A DNA stretch of 64,000 nucleotides from Pleurocapsa sp. PCC 7319. Its GTDB lineage: Bacteria; Cyanobacteriota; Cyanobacteriia; Cyanobacteriales; Xenococcaceae. Position numbers and translations under genes: made by a program. Below the pieces are notes generated by a model. The model was not told the origin of the DNA and searched no databases. It saw only the letters and a list, made by a program, of their open reading frames with translations. Positions 1 to 9,371 of this stretch are shown here, piece after piece. Location: the NCBI RefSeq assembly GCF_000332195.1, contig NZ_KB235919.1, positions 211,038 through 275,037 of the forward strand. Direction: 5' to 3'. Position 1 is the stretch's first letter; each line of letters opens with the position of its first letter.

Positions 1-1501
1 GTATAGCAGTGTATATATTAGCTAGTAGGTTTCTGGGACCTCGACAAATCCCTGCACCACCGACAATATCCATGCCATCGTTAATAATTTGACGGGATAG
101 TTCGGTAAAGTTGTATTTAGCGATCGCCGAAATTACTGCCGGTTGCTCACCTCGATCTACTGCACCGACTGTATACAGTCTCGCTGCTTCCATTAAGTAA
201 GTTAATCCGCTAATTCGAGCTAAAGGCTCTTCAATCCCTTCAAAACGACCAATATTTAGTCCAAACTGTTTTCTAACTCTGGCATATGCGCCTGTAACTC
301 TGGTGACTAATTTAGCAATACCAGTGCAAGTAGCAGGAAAACTAATTCCTCGTCCTGCAGCCAAAGACTGCATCAGCATTTTCCAGCCTCGCCCTGCTTG
401 TTCAACTCCACCAATTATTTGGTCTACAGAAATAATTACATCATGCCCAATGGTGGGAGAGTTATAAAACGGTACGCCCATTGGATCGTGTCGGTGATCG
501 ATGATTACTCCAGGAGTATTAGTATGTACTAAGGCGCAGGTAATCCCGACATCTTCTCCTTTACCTAATAGGTTATCTGGATCGCGCAGTCGAAACGCCA
601 ATCCCATCAAAGTCGCGATCGTGGCAAGAGTAATATAGCGTTTCTCCCAGTTCAAGCGCAGATATAATTTACCATCATCGCCCTGAAATACTACTCCATT
701 GGACACAATGCTACCTGCATCAGAACCAGCATTAGGTTCAGTTAGGGCAAAACAAGGAATTTCTTCACCGCTTGCCAATCGAGGTAAATAATAGTCTTTT
801 TGAGCTTCTGTTCCATAGCGTAAGAGTAATTTAGCTGGTCCTAGAGAGTTAGTTACCCCGACTGTAGCAGTGTGGGTAAATGAACGCGAAGCTAACTTGG
901 TCATAATACTGCTGTATGCCAAGTTAGAAAATCCCAACCCTCCATATTTTTTGGGAATCATCATGCCAAAGAAACGCTCTTGTCTTAAATAATCCCAAAC
1001 TCGGGGAGGCAGATCTTGACGAGAATGAATTTCCCAATCAGTTGCCATTTGACAGACTGTTTCTACCTGGTTGTCGAGGAAAGAACGGATTTTATTGAAT
1101 TCGGAGTTCGGAGTTCGGAGTTCGGAGTTTTCAGGTATTAGTGGATAAGATTCTGCAAGGAGGCGTTTGAAATTGGGTTTACCAGAGAAGAATTCACCAT
1201 CTACCCAGACGTTTCCCGCTTCGATCGCTTCTCGTTCAGTATCAGAGATTTTGGGCAGGAGTTTTAGTGAGGCGATCGCTTTAACAATATAGGCTGTAAT
1301 CAGTCTTTGACGTAGCAGGGGAAGATTAAAAGTTAACGCTACAACACCAAAGATAATCCAGCCCCAAAGTGGTACATGGCAAATACCTAAAATAGCGGCT
1401 ACATATAAAGACCACAACCAGAGAGGAACACCGATGTAACCTAAGATAACGAAAAGAAGAATAAAAGTGGGGATAATGATTTTAAGTTCGAGAATATTCA
1501 T
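1..1501 (-). CDS. fadE: Acyl-CoA dehydrogenase, FadE-like (C-terminus outside window)
   Basis: FAD-dependent first step of beta-oxidation: oxidises acyl-CoA to trans-2-enoyl-CoA. The ATG is at 1501-1499 and the frame stays open to the window edge, giving 500 codons. An N-terminal hydrophobic region (about residues 8-60) precedes a linker, as in long FadE-type enzymes rather than short ~380-aa ones. The acyl-CoA dehydrogenase core follows, with FALTEPNAGSDAGS in the middle domain and AAGRGISFPA further on. Four tandem TTCGGAG heptamers (1100-1127) are read through in frame near residues 125-135 and give a low-complexity NSELRTPNSEF stretch absent from family members. Last gene of the minus-strand fad group; the 3' end lies beyond base 1. 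Confidence 0.88.
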   Translation of the reverse strand, partial: MNILELKIIIPTFILLFVILGYIGVPLWLWSLYVAAILGICHVPLWGWIIFGVVALTFNLPLLRQRLITAYIVKAIASLKLLPKISDTEREAIEAGNVWVDGEFFSGKPNFKRLLAESYPLIPENSELRTPNSEFNKIRSFLDNQVETVCQMATDWEIHSRQDLPPRVWDYLRQERFFGMMIPKKYGGLGFSNLAYSSIMTKLASRSFTHTATVGVTNSLGPAKLLLRYGTEAQKDYYLPRLASGEEIPCFALTEPNAGSDAGSIVSNGVVFQGDDGKLYLRLNWEKRYITLATIATLMGLAFRLRDPDNLLGKGEDVGITCALVHTNTPGVIIDHRHDPMGVPFYNSPTIGHDVIISVDQIIGGVEQAGRGWKMLMQSLAAGRGISFPATCTGIAKLVTRVTGAYARVRKQFGLNIGRFEGIEEPLARISGLTYLMEAARLYTVGAVDRGEQPAVISAIAKYNFTELSRQIINDGMDIVGGAGICRGPRNLLANIYTAI

Positions 1502-1592
1502 AACGATTTCTAAACTAGTGATGTAAATGACGTAATTAATAGTTAGTGATTAGTGAGGGGTAAAAATAGTAATATCGAAAAATCTATAAGTC

Positions 1593-2162
1593 ATGGCAAA
1601 AACATCGAAAGGATTCGGCGATCTACTTAAGTTTGAGAGGAAAAAAGGTAAAAAGTCACCTAAATCGGAACCGAAAATTACCATTTTGAAAACAGAAAAT
1701 GATAATGAGCCTTATGTTGAGTCCAATGTTAAGGAACAAGAACAAAGAATTGGCGCAATTGTAGGTTTAGATGAAGACGGAGAAGTGTTAGACGTTAATG
1801 CTCAGACTTTAGCTTCCTATCGCAGTTATCTCGAACAACATTTAACATCTCTTTGTTCTGTCACAGGCATCGAAGATTTAGGGTGTTTTGGATGGGAAGA
1901 GTACTACACTATCGGCCCTGGTTCTAAGAAGGAACACGAACGGTTAAGAAAAACCAAACCTTCTTATCAAGATACTTATGAATTGCTGGGGTTTGAAAAT
2001 CGAGTACAGGATGAATCTTATGGTCTCTTGGTTAACGTTAAAAGAATCTCAGATAAGAAGAAATTTTGCCTCACTTTATCAGATTTAAAAGCTACTGCTG
2101 AGAATACCAAAAACTATCAACTTCTTGATGATTACTCAGTGTGGTTTGTAAACTGGCGATAA
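1593..2162 (+). CDS. Conserved hypothetical protein (189 aa)
   Basis: Not recognised with a defined function. The N-terminal ~45 residues are basic and low-complexity (KFERKKGKKSPKSEPK), followed by a likely folded domain with YRSYLEQHL and a C-terminal segment containing DYSVWFVNWR. No signal peptide or membrane segment. An acidic DEDGEV stretch near residue 60 could bind a cation, but this is speculation. It is transcribed divergently from fadE, with 91 bp between the starts, and convergently to the thiolase gene. Codon use and the intact frame suggest a real gene. Confidence 0.6.
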   Translation: MAKTSKGFGDLLKFERKKGKKSPKSEPKITILKTENDNEPYVESNVKEQEQRIGAIVGLDEDGEVLDVNAQTLASYRSYLEQHLTSLCSVTGIEDLGCFGWEEYYTIGPGSKKEHERLRKTKPSYQDTYELLGFENRVQDESYGLLVNVKRISDKKKFCLTLSDLKATAENTKNYQLLDDYSVWFVNWR

Positions 2163-2182
2163 AGAAATTACTGATTCTGTGT

Positions 2183-2202
2183 GGGCGAACGGCCGTTCGC
2201 CC
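2183..2202. repeat. REP-like perfect palindrome, copy 1
   Basis: GGGCGAACGGCCGTTCGCCC is a perfect 20-bp palindrome followed by CTACC. It lies between the convergent 3' ends of the 189-aa gene and the thiolase gene, so it may act as a bidirectional terminator. Related palindromes with a different core occur at 9899-9918 and 24535-24554. Confidence 0.75.
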
Positions 2203-2216
2203 CTACCAATCCGAAT

Positions 2217-3398
2217 TCATAACATCAGATTTTCAAACACTCCCGCAGCACCCATACCACCGCCAATACACATGGTTATCATGCCGTAGCGAATACCTCG
2301 TCTTTGTATTTCGTGAAGTAAAGTAGCAGTTAGTTTTGCTCCCGTGCAACCTAAAGGATGTCCTAAAGCGATCGCACCACCATTGACGTTGATAATATCT
2401 TCATCAAGTCCCAGTTTGCGAATAACTGCTAAAGACTGTCCAGCAAAGGCTTCATTAAGCTCAATTAACCCAATATCATTTAAGGTTAAACCGACTTGTT
2501 TGAGTACTTTGGGTACGGCTGCTACTGGTCCAATCCCCATGATTTCTGGTGCGACTCCAGCTACGGCATAACCTAGCAGTTTAGCCATCGGTCGTACTTT
2601 AAGCTGATTTATCATTCTCATGCTCATGACCACTGCTGCTGCCGCTCCATCAGACATTTGCGACGAGTTACCTGCCGTTACTGTACCTTGAGCATGAAAT
2701 ACTGGTTTTAATTTTGCCAAGGCTGCCATACTGGTATCGCTACGAGGTCCTTCATCTACCTCAAATATCCGTTCTAATGTTTGAGGTTTACCCTCAGCAT
2801 AGATAGTTTCTTTAAATTTAACGGGGATAATTTCAGCTTGGAAACGGTCTCTACTGATCGCAGCTAAAGCTCGTTTGTGCGATCGCAGGGCAAATTGATC
2901 TTGATCGTGTCGGGAAATATGATACTCTCTAGCTACATTTTCGGCAGTAATACCCATGGTGATATAGGTATTGGGCGAGTTTGACATCAGCTCAGGGTTG
3001 GGGGAAAGATAGTTCCCACCCATCGGCATTAAGCTCATGGATTCTGCACCACCAGCAACAATAAGATCTGCTTGTCCTGTCATAATTGCCTGAGATGCCA
3101 TAGCGATCGTTTGTAGTCCCGAGGCACAGAAACGATTGACCGTACAACCTGGTACCGAATCAGGTAATCCTGCCCGTTGAGCGACAATTCTACCTAAGTT
3201 AAATCCTTGTTCCCCTTCGGGAAAAGCACACCCCATAATCACATCATCGATTCGCTCTGGTTCGAGGTTGGGAACTTTGGCGATCGCACCTGATACCACA
3301 GTCGCTCCTAAATCATCGGGACGCACGTTACGTAAAGTTCCCCGTGGTGCTTTACCAATGGCAGTTCTAACACTGCTGACTATATATGCTTCTTTCAT
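2217..3398 (-). CDS. fadA: Acetyl-CoA acyltransferase (thiolase), FadA-like
   Basis: Thiolytic cleavage of 3-ketoacyl-CoA, the last beta-oxidation step. The 393-aa length is normal for the family. The acyl-accepting cysteine is C91 in NRFCASGLQ, the catalytic histidine is near residue 347 in [14 protein letters not shown], and the second cysteine is near 377 in [11 protein letters not shown]. The start [15 protein letters not shown] matches the family N-terminus. It lies in the minus-strand fad group between the four-helix-bundle gene and fadE, so it probably supplies the thiolase partner of the multifunctional enzyme at 4015-6357. A biosynthetic (PhaA-like) role is less likely in this context. 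Confidence 0.92.
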   Translation of the reverse strand: MKEAYIVSSVRTAIGKAPRGTLRNVRPDDLGATVVSGAIAKVPNLEPERIDDVIMGCAFPEGEQGFNLGRIVAQRAGLPDSVPGCTVNRFCASGLQTIAMASQAIMTGQADLIVAGGAESMSLMPMGGNYLSPNPELMSNSPNTYITMGITAENVAREYHISRHDQDQFALRSHKRALAAISRDRFQAEIIPVKFKETIYAEGKPQTLERIFEVDEGPRSDTSMAALAKLKPVFHAQGTVTAGNSSQMSDGAAAAVVMSMRMINQLKVRPMAKLLGYAVAGVAPEIMGIGPVAAVPKVLKQVGLTLNDIGLIELNEAFAGQSLAVIRKLGLDEDIINVNGGAIALGHPLGCTGAKLTATLLHEIQRRGIRYGMITMCIGGGMGAAGVFENLML

Positions 3399-3408
3399 AA
3401 CCCTATTT

Positions 3409-3551
3409 AGAGTTCGGAATTCGGAATTTTTATTTAAGTTCAGAGTTCGGAATTCGGAATTCGGAGTTATTAATAACTCCGAACTCTGAAATACTGATCA
3501 CCAACTCTCTTTCTACTAACTCCTAACTACGAACTACTAACTCCTAACTCA
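3409..3551. repeat. STRR heptamer array (TTCGGAG/TTCGGAA)
   Basis: Degenerate tandem heptamers of TTCGGAG/TTCGGAA type upstream of the thiolase start. They switch to the complementary orientation (AACTCCG, CTAACTC) near 3470 and so form a large inverted arrangement. The right edge supplies the last two codons and stop of the four-helix-bundle gene. The same unit recurs at 1100, 3977, 6486, 8145-8360, 46783 and 46989. Confidence 0.8.
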
Positions 3552-3915
3552 TTTGTATTTTTTGTTTAATTTTTTTAGTTATGACAACTAAGATTTTGAT
3601 AATCTCTTCGCATTCTTGTCTGAGTAATCTAATTCTTTGTTCTTTAACTAAGTCAGCCTCTACTAAAAGAATGAGCCAATACTCCGTCTCTCTAGCTTCC
3701 TTGAGGGCAATTTCTAATTTATGCAGAAAATCACGATCCGATTGAGCAGATTGAGCTTCACGAACATTTGCTCCAATTGATGTACCACTTCTAATTAGTT
3801 GTTTGTATAAAACCCTGGTTACATCACTTTGTTCTGACAAAAACTTACAAAGTTTCACAACTCTAACCGCAAAACTTAGGGTTCTATCCTGAATTTTCTG
3901 CTTCTCATCACTCAT
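3544..3915 (-). CDS. Four helix bundle protein (S23/IVP family)
   Basis: A 123-aa protein with the pattern of the four-helix-bundle family first noticed in 23S rRNA intervening sequences: FAVRVVKLCKFL, then IRSGTSIGANVREAQSA, then KLEIALKEARETEYWL. It is predicted all-helical and cytosolic. The family's molecular role is unknown. It sits between fadB and fadA on the same strand with STRR arrays on both sides, and its stop codon lies inside the repeat, so it was probably inserted into the fad operon together with repeat DNA. No rRNA gene is near. Confidence 0.85.
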   Translation of the reverse strand: MSDEKQKIQDRTLSFAVRVVKLCKFLSEQSDVTRVLYKQLIRSGTSIGANVREAQSAQSDRDFLHKLEIALKEARETEYWLILLVEADLVKEQRIRLLRQECEEIIKILVVITKKIKQKIQMS

Positions 3916-3976
3916 AATAAACTAACTATCCATAAGCATCTCCAAAATAATTTTTCCCCAACTAAATAGATTTCTA

Positions 3977-4008
3977 ATTCCGAACTCCGAACTCCGAATT
4001 CCGAACTC
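3977..4008. repeat. STRR heptamer array
   Basis: About four heptamers of the AACTCCG/AATTCCG type just downstream of the fadB-like stop codon and upstream of the four-helix-bundle gene. Confidence 0.75.
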
Positions 4009-4014
4009 AAAAAA

Positions 4015-6357
4015 CTAATTCCGTAAAGGTTTTTTAGTTTTCAACAAATGGGCGATCCTTGCTTGTGTTTTTTCTTCTTTGAGTAGTGGCACAAACAAAT
4101 CTCTTTCTAGTTGCAGTAGATAATCTTCACTAACTAAAGAGGGTGATGAGAGTTCGCCACCTGTGAGAACATAAGCTAAACGATTGGCAAGAAAGCGATC
4201 ATATTCGGAGATATATCCTCCTTGCTGGAAGACATAAGCTGCGTGTTCTAATGCTGCTTTGGCTGGTTGACCTAAAACCATGATCGAGTCCCGATTAGGT
4301 ATAGGTGCATAGCCTTCGAGAGCGAGACGGATAACTTCTTGCTTGGCTACATATAAACGGCGATCGCTATTGATGATAATCTTCGCCGTAGGCGATAAGA
4401 AACCGAGTTCTTGAGCTTCATAACCACTATTGGCAACTTTTGCCATACCCACAGTTTCAAAAACTTTTTGTAAGAATGGTTGAATTTGGGTTGCGGTTTC
4501 TTGGGCTGAGTGTTCTGCTGCCCAGGCTGCCATCCGCATAATGCCACCAGCCCCAGGAATTAAGCCCACACTGAGTTCTACCAGCCCAATATAGCTTTCG
4601 GCAGCGGCTACTACTTGGGGACAAGCCATCACTAACTCACAACCGCCACCCAGAGCTAGTCCTCTAACAGCAGCGACGATTGGTTTGGGGAAGTAATGAA
4701 TTCTTTGTAGGGTTTTTTGGAATTGCAGCACTAGATCGGCGATCGCATCTAATTGACCTGATTGAGCTAGCTTGCCAATTTCTGCCAGATTAGCACCACC
4801 ACAGAAGTTAACATTGCTGTTACCAATTACCATGCCATGATAGTCGCTATTTTCCAGAATATCTAAAACCTCTACCAAACCAGACATCACTTTGAAGCTC
4901 AGAGTATTGCCTTTAGAGCGAAATTCGTATAAAACTACTTCTTCACCAATATCAAGTAGTGCGGCTTCTTCATTTTGCCAGATAATATTCTCTGGATGGG
5001 ATTTAATTACTTGAAGATCGATTTCATCTTGAGGAGTATTTAAAGCGATATATTCGTGGGTTGGAGTGTAGACTTGATCGTGTTGATAAAATCCAGCAAC
5101 TTGATGATGTTTAATCATTGTTGCTACCCAATCGGCTAAGGGAATATCGGCTGTCTGCATATCGGTGACTACAGTTTTGAAGCCCAGGACATCCCAAATT
5201 TCAAAAGGACCTAATTCCCAACCAAATCCCCAGCGCATAGCCCGGTCAATCTCAGCAGGACTATCGGTAATTTCAGGAATACGGTACGAACTGTAGCTAA
5301 GTATGGATAAGATGTACTTGCGGAAAAACTTGCCAGCATGACCTCGATCTTGATACAAAGCTCTTAATCGTTTAGGTAATTCTAGCTTGTTCATGGATTT
5401 AAGATCGCCTAAATCCATTGATTTTGCCGACTCGTAAGCCAAGGTTTTAGGGTTTAAAGAGAGAATTTGACCTTTTTCTTTTTTATAAAAACCCTGACCT
5501 GTTTTTGCACCTAATATTCCTGCTGATACTAACTTGTCTAGTAATGCTGGCACGCGGAAAACTTCACGACTTTCATCTTCAGGAACTGCCGGATAGAGAT
5601 TTTTAGCTACATAAACTAGGGTGTCTAATCCTACTAAGTCAGCAGTGCGAAAAGTTCCCGATTTAGGTCGTCCAACTAAAGTTCCTGTCAGAGTATCAAT
5701 TTCCTCAATAGTATATCCCTCATCTGTAAAAGCTTTGATTCCCAGCATGGTGGCATAAATGCCAATGCGATTAGCTATGAAGTTAGGAGTATCTTTAGCT
5801 ACCACAACTCCTTTACCAAGATGAAGACGAGCAAACCATTCTAGTCTCAGTAGGATCTCTGTATCTGTATCTTCAGTCGGAATTAGTTCCAATAATTTAA
5901 GATAGCGGGGAGGATTGAAGAAATGAGTACCTAAGAAACGTTTGCGAAATGATTGAGGTAATCCACGAGCTATTTCTTTAATAGGTAAACCACTAGTATT
6001 AGTAGAAACGATCGCATCGTGACTGACAATCCCTTCTATCCTTGCCATTAACTGCTGTTTGATTTCCAGATTTTCGACTACAACTTCAATCACCCAATCT
6101 ACATCAGCTAAACGATCAAGATGTTCGTCAAAATTGCCAAGAGTAATACGACGAGCTATTTTTTCTGTATATAGAATCGGCGGTTTAAGTTTAAGTGCCT
6201 TGTGCCAAGCAGCTTCCACGATCGCATTTTTATTTCCTTCTGGGGCTGGTATGTCTAGTAAATGAACTGTTAATCCTGCATTAGCTAGGTGAGCTGCAAT
6301 CTGCGACCCCATAACTCCAGCACCTAAAACGGCAGCGTTTCGGAACGGTTTAAACAT
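4015..6357 (-). CDS. fadB: 3-hydroxyacyl-CoA dehydrogenase/enoyl-CoA hydratase fusion
   Basis: Bifunctional beta-oxidation enzyme that hydrates trans-2-enoyl-CoA and oxidises the 3-hydroxyacyl-CoA with NAD. The N-terminal half is the dehydrogenase: the Rossmann motif GAGVMG begins near residue 12, and HFFNPPRYLKLLELIPT and the helical C-domain follow. The C-terminal part is a crotonase fold with an oxyanion-hole segment (RGLALGGGCELVMAC) and catalytic-type Glu near 594 in GLVELSVGLIPGAGG. This order (dehydrogenase first) differs from E. coli FadB and matches the ~780-aa YusL/FadN-type proteins. It is 13 bp downstream of fadD and almost certainly cotranscribed with it. Confidence 0.92.
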   Translation of the reverse strand: MFKPFRNAAVLGAGVMGSQIAAHLANAGLTVHLLDIPAPEGNKNAIVEAAWHKALKLKPPILYTEKIARRITLGNFDEHLDRLADVDWVIEVVVENLEIKQQLMARIEGIVSHDAIVSTNTSGLPIKEIARGLPQSFRKRFLGTHFFNPPRYLKLLELIPTEDTDTEILLRLEWFARLHLGKGVVVAKDTPNFIANRIGIYATMLGIKAFTDEGYTIEEIDTLTGTLVGRPKSGTFRTADLVGLDTLVYVAKNLYPAVPEDESREVFRVPALLDKLVSAGILGAKTGQGFYKKEKGQILSLNPKTLAYESAKSMDLGDLKSMNKLELPKRLRALYQDRGHAGKFFRKYILSILSYSSYRIPEITDSPAEIDRAMRWGFGWELGPFEIWDVLGFKTVVTDMQTADIPLADWVATMIKHHQVAGFYQHDQVYTPTHEYIALNTPQDEIDLQVIKSHPENIIWQNEEAALLDIGEEVVLYEFRSKGNTLSFKVMSGLVEVLDILENSDYHGMVIGNSNVNFCGGANLAEIGKLAQSGQLDAIADLVLQFQKTLQRIHYFPKPIVAAVRGLALGGGCELVMACPQVVAAAESYIGLVELSVGLIPGAGGIMRMAAWAAEHSAQETATQIQPFLQKVFETVGMAKVANSGYEAQELGFLSPTAKIIINSDRRLYVAKQEVIRLALEGYAPIPNRDSIMVLGQPAKAALEHAAYVFQQGGYISEYDRFLANRLAYVLTGGELSSPSLVSEDYLLQLERDLFVPLLKEEKTQARIAHLLKTKKPLRN

Positions 6358-6370
6358 CTGTTTTCCTCCC

Positions 6371-8905
6371 TTAAATTTTGTCTAAGTCTTCAGAGTTGCT
6401 GTTTTTTTCAAATTTCCACGGCATCGTAGAGGGTAGAGTAATATAATTTTTAATGCGCTTCCAAAACAGTTTTGGTTTAACTAAAAGAGTTCGTAGTTCT
6501 AAGTTCGTAGTTCGGAATTTAGCAGCTCTGCCTTGTCTTTCGCGATCGTGCATCTTTTCGATAAAATCGATGCTCTTATGTTGAGGAGAGCGAAAGTAAC
6601 CTATAAAGACTTGCCAAGATGGAAGTATGAACTTTTTAAGCCGCAATACTAATTTCGAACTTAGTTGCGAAGCCTCTTGTGAAGCGACTAATACTAATTC
6701 CGAACTCAAAATTGTCTCTTCTCCATATAGAGCATCAATTTCTCTAGCAAATACCTCGTTGACTTTAGCCCTATTGACGGTCATGTTGGGCAATAATAGA
6801 CCATTTGCTATAGTGAGATGGGCATTAAGTAGTTGAAATCGCTTAACTTTCGACCAACTGGGAAGCTGCTGATTCGCATTATCAACTAAGGTTTGATAAA
6901 GGGCGATAATTTCCGGTTGTTGTAATAACTTGTTAATCGGAACGTATAAATTCAAGACCCTAGCTTGTTCTCGTAAGCTATCTAGTCGGGGAAAAATCAA
7001 CATGCCACAGAATTTTTTTTGCATTCCCACTACCATCGCTTGTTCGACCAAAGAGGATTTTTTAACTTGCTCTTCTAGAGGTTGAGGAGTGACATATTTA
7101 CCAGTGGAAAGTTTAAATAGTTCTTTTTTACTACCAGTAATGGTTAAGTATCCTTCGGTGGTAAATTCGCCGAGATCTCCCGTATGCAGCCAGCCTTGAT
7201 CATCCATAACTGACTGAGTAGCTTCAGGATTTTCATAATAGCCCTGCATTACATAAGGAGCTTTGACTAAGATTTCTCCATCATCAGCGATCGCAATTTT
7301 TACTCCAGGTATGGGCAATCCTACTGTTCCCGCACGGTTGAAACCATCTCGATTACAGCAAATTACCGAACTAGTTTCAGTTAAACCATAACCCTGTAAG
7401 ACAGTCATCTTAGCTGCACTCAGTATATTGGCAATATCGCCTTTTAGTGCAGCACCACCACTAATAAAGTATTTAAGCCTGCCGCCAAAAGGCTTGCGCC
7501 ATTGAGAAAAGACTAAGCGATCTGCCAATTTAAATTGCAGACTATTAAGTAGTCCTGTTGTTTGACCTAAATCGTAACTTTGAGCTAGTTTTAAAGCCCA
7601 AGTGAATATTATTTTTTTGATTCCTTGAAGCTTGTGCCCGCGATCAAGAATTTTTTGATAAATCTTCTCTAATAGTCGCGGAACGGTAGCCACAATAGTT
7701 GGTTGTACTTTAGTGAAATCTCTAACCGCTCGATTGGGAGTAGAAAAGTAAATGCTATGTCCGTAATTAAGATGACCGTAAACAAATGCCCGCGCAAAAA
7801 TATGAGTTAGAGGTAAGAAAGATAGAATCGTTTCTGTTGCTCCTGGTTTGAGGTCGGGAATACTTTTAAAAGTAGTCAGAATATCAGCACTAATATTCTC
7901 GTGGCTTAACATGACACCTTTGGGCTGTCCTGTCTCTCCTGCGATATAGACTATAGTTGCTAAGTCTTGAGGTGAAATTAGCGATCGCAATTTCTGTCTT
8001 CGCTTCTCGCTCCATAATTTTTTACCTCTAGCGCGAACTTCATCAAGAGAAAATAGCTGAATGCACTGTGGTAGTTCGGGACAAGATAGCTCTGGCTTAC
8101 TTTGGCAGAGCAACATCGGAATACATAAACAAGCTGGGGACGAGTTAGTAGTTAGTAGTTCGGAGTTAGTAGTTCGGAGTTGAACGTCTAAATGACTGGA
8201 TTCTAAATCCTGACTATTCTTGTTTGACAATTTGTTAGCCGTGAACTCTCTATCTTCAAAAGTCTGAACTCCGAATTCTGAGACAGTTGCGTTGGGCGGG
8301 TTCCCCGACTTGAGCAAACTGTCGAACCCGTAGGGCGAATTCCGAATTCCGAACTCTTTATCTAGTCCACACGTCAGTAATTGAGTTCGTTTTACCTCCC
8401 AATCTTCAGGAATATTAGCAACAATAACTGTCTGAAGTTTAGGAGTACTCTCAAAATAGGGAATGACTTGAGCGAGTAGATCTATATCAGAAACAATTAA
8501 TACTTTAGCTTCTGAATGACGCAAAATAAAACCAATATTATCTAAGGTCTGAGATAGATCTATTGGTACGTCGATTAATCCTGCTAATAAAGAGCCGAAA
8601 TCTGCCAGACAGAAATTGACATCGTCGTGCATTAACAGGGCAATGCGATCCTTAGGGTACGCGGATGCGTAATCGCTTCGCTCTAATTTTTCCTCTAACA
8701 ACCCCAAAGCTAAATGTTCGGCAGCAGTTAGTAATTCTTGATTAGATAAGGACTGCCAAGTATTTGTCTGCCACTGATTGAAGGCATGATGATTAGGATA
8801 ATGATTGACAGCTTCATCTAGTAGTGAAGGTAAAGTCCGACCCAAAATTGGACGATCAATTGGGGAAAAAGATCGATTAATCTTGTTAGCATAAAACATT
8901 GACAA
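6371..8905 (-). CDS. fadD: Long-chain acyl-CoA synthetase with repeat-derived inserts
   Basis: Activates fatty acids to acyl-CoA through an acyl-adenylate. Family motifs are visible: LPLTHIFARAFVYGH, GYGLTETSS, GDLGEFTTEGYLTITGSKKELF. The P-loop reads YIAGETGQPKGV rather than the usual YTSGTTGxPKG. At 844 aa it is much longer than typical (~600-660). About residues 182-258 are a low-complexity insert rich in NSE/TTNS, encoded by STRR heptamers, and the C-terminal ~170 aa contain two more such patches. First gene of the fad group, so presumably the entry enzyme. Whether the inserts are tolerated or damaging cannot be told from sequence. Confidence 0.9.
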   Translation of the reverse strand: MSMFYANKINRSFSPIDRPILGRTLPSLLDEAVNHYPNHHAFNQWQTNTWQSLSNQELLTAAEHLALGLLEEKLERSDYASAYPKDRIALLMHDDVNFCLADFGSLLAGLIDVPIDLSQTLDNIGFILRHSEAKVLIVSDIDLLAQVIPYFESTPKLQTVIVANIPEDWEVKRTQLLTCGLDKEFGIRNSPYGFDSLLKSGNPPNATVSEFGVQTFEDREFTANKLSNKNSQDLESSHLDVQLRTTNSELLTTNSSPACLCIPMLLCQSKPELSCPELPQCIQLFSLDEVRARGKKLWSEKRRQKLRSLISPQDLATIVYIAGETGQPKGVMLSHENISADILTTFKSIPDLKPGATETILSFLPLTHIFARAFVYGHLNYGHSIYFSTPNRAVRDFTKVQPTIVATVPRLLEKIYQKILDRGHKLQGIKKIIFTWALKLAQSYDLGQTTGLLNSLQFKLADRLVFSQWRKPFGGRLKYFISGGAALKGDIANILSAAKMTVLQGYGLTETSSVICCNRDGFNRAGTVGLPIPGVKIAIADDGEILVKAPYVMQGYYENPEATQSVMDDQGWLHTGDLGEFTTEGYLTITGSKKELFKLSTGKYVTPQPLEEQVKKSSLVEQAMVVGMQKKFCGMLIFPRLDSLREQARVLNLYVPINKLLQQPEIIALYQTLVDNANQQLPSWSKVKRFQLLNAHLTIANGLLLPNMTVNRAKVNEVFAREIDALYGEETILSSELVLVASQEASQLSSKLVLRLKKFILPSWQVFIGYFRSPQHKSIDFIEKMHDRERQGRAAKFRTTNLELRTLLVKPKLFWKRIKNYITLPSTMPWKFEKNSNSEDLDKI
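8145..8360. repeat. STRR arrays inside fadD coding sequence
   Basis: Two blocks of degenerate TTCGGAG/TTAGTAG heptamers (about 8145-8180 and 8270-8360) flank a segment with a GGGCGGGTTCCCCGACTTG motif that resembles the GGGGGTTTCCCCCATG motif at 60222. All of it is translated in the fadD frame without a stop. Confidence 0.7.
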
Positions 8906-9215
8906 CTCAAAGAGATGACATCTCTTTTCTCCTTAAGGCTATCTTTAGCCTCTTAAGCTGTTGCCACACATTTTTTGCAACTATAAGACTAACTTGATAG
9001 CTATGTAATTAAAGTACAGATTAGCAATTGACTTTTACCAGTACTATAAAAACTCTACGGATATTATCCGACCGTAAATATCGATAAAATAGTTTGATTT
9101 TAAAAGCTTTATTCTTACTGGATCAAAGCTAATTGATAAGGTAATTTGATATACTAATCAGTATAGCATATTTATAGCAAATCAATTGTAGGATAGCCAA
9201 TGGCTAGTCAACATC
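8906..9215. other. A+T-rich intergenic region upstream of fadD
   Basis: Divergent control region between fadD and the small ribbon-helix-helix gene. No ORF seen. It holds the palindrome at 9150-9165 described separately. Confidence 0.5.
9150..9165. promoter_or_regulatory. Candidate operator palindrome TATACT-N4-AGTATA
   Basis: A perfect 6-bp inverted repeat with a 4-bp spacer, 50 bp upstream of the small ribbon-helix-helix gene and about 245 bp upstream of fadD. Ribbon-helix-helix dimers commonly bind such short inverted repeats, so autoregulation or fad control is possible. Position and symmetry are the only evidence. Confidence 0.3.
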
Positions 9216-9371
9216 ATGTGTCAGAAACAAATAAACATAAGAGTTCCCGCACATGAGCTTAAAATTTTAAACCGTTATGCAATCCAAACTAAGCGAACTA
9301 AAACTGATATTTTGCGGGAATTTATTCGCTCTCTAAATCAAGAATCAAAAATACTTAGAAAAAATAAATAA
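9216..9371 (+). CDS. Small ribbon-helix-helix-like protein (51 aa)
   Basis: Starts MCQKQINIRVPAHELKIL and continues RYAIQTKRTKTDILREFI before a basic tail. The pattern beta strand (QINIRVP), helix (LKILNRYAIQ), a 'TKTDILREFIRSL' second helix matches CopG/Arc-type DNA-binding proteins. The initiating ATG has no strong Shine-Dalgarno sequence, and the length is at the lower limit for the fold. No toxin partner follows within 200 bp, so this is either a solitary regulator or an orphan antitoxin. Confidence 0.5.
   Translation: MCQKQINIRVPAHELKILNRYAIQTKRTKTDILREFIRSLNQESKILRKNK

Noticed and set aside
3544-3915. Interpretation as ribosomal protein S23 with an rRNA intervening sequence
   Set aside because: The family name is historical; no 23S rRNA is present, so it is treated as a free four-helix-bundle gene.
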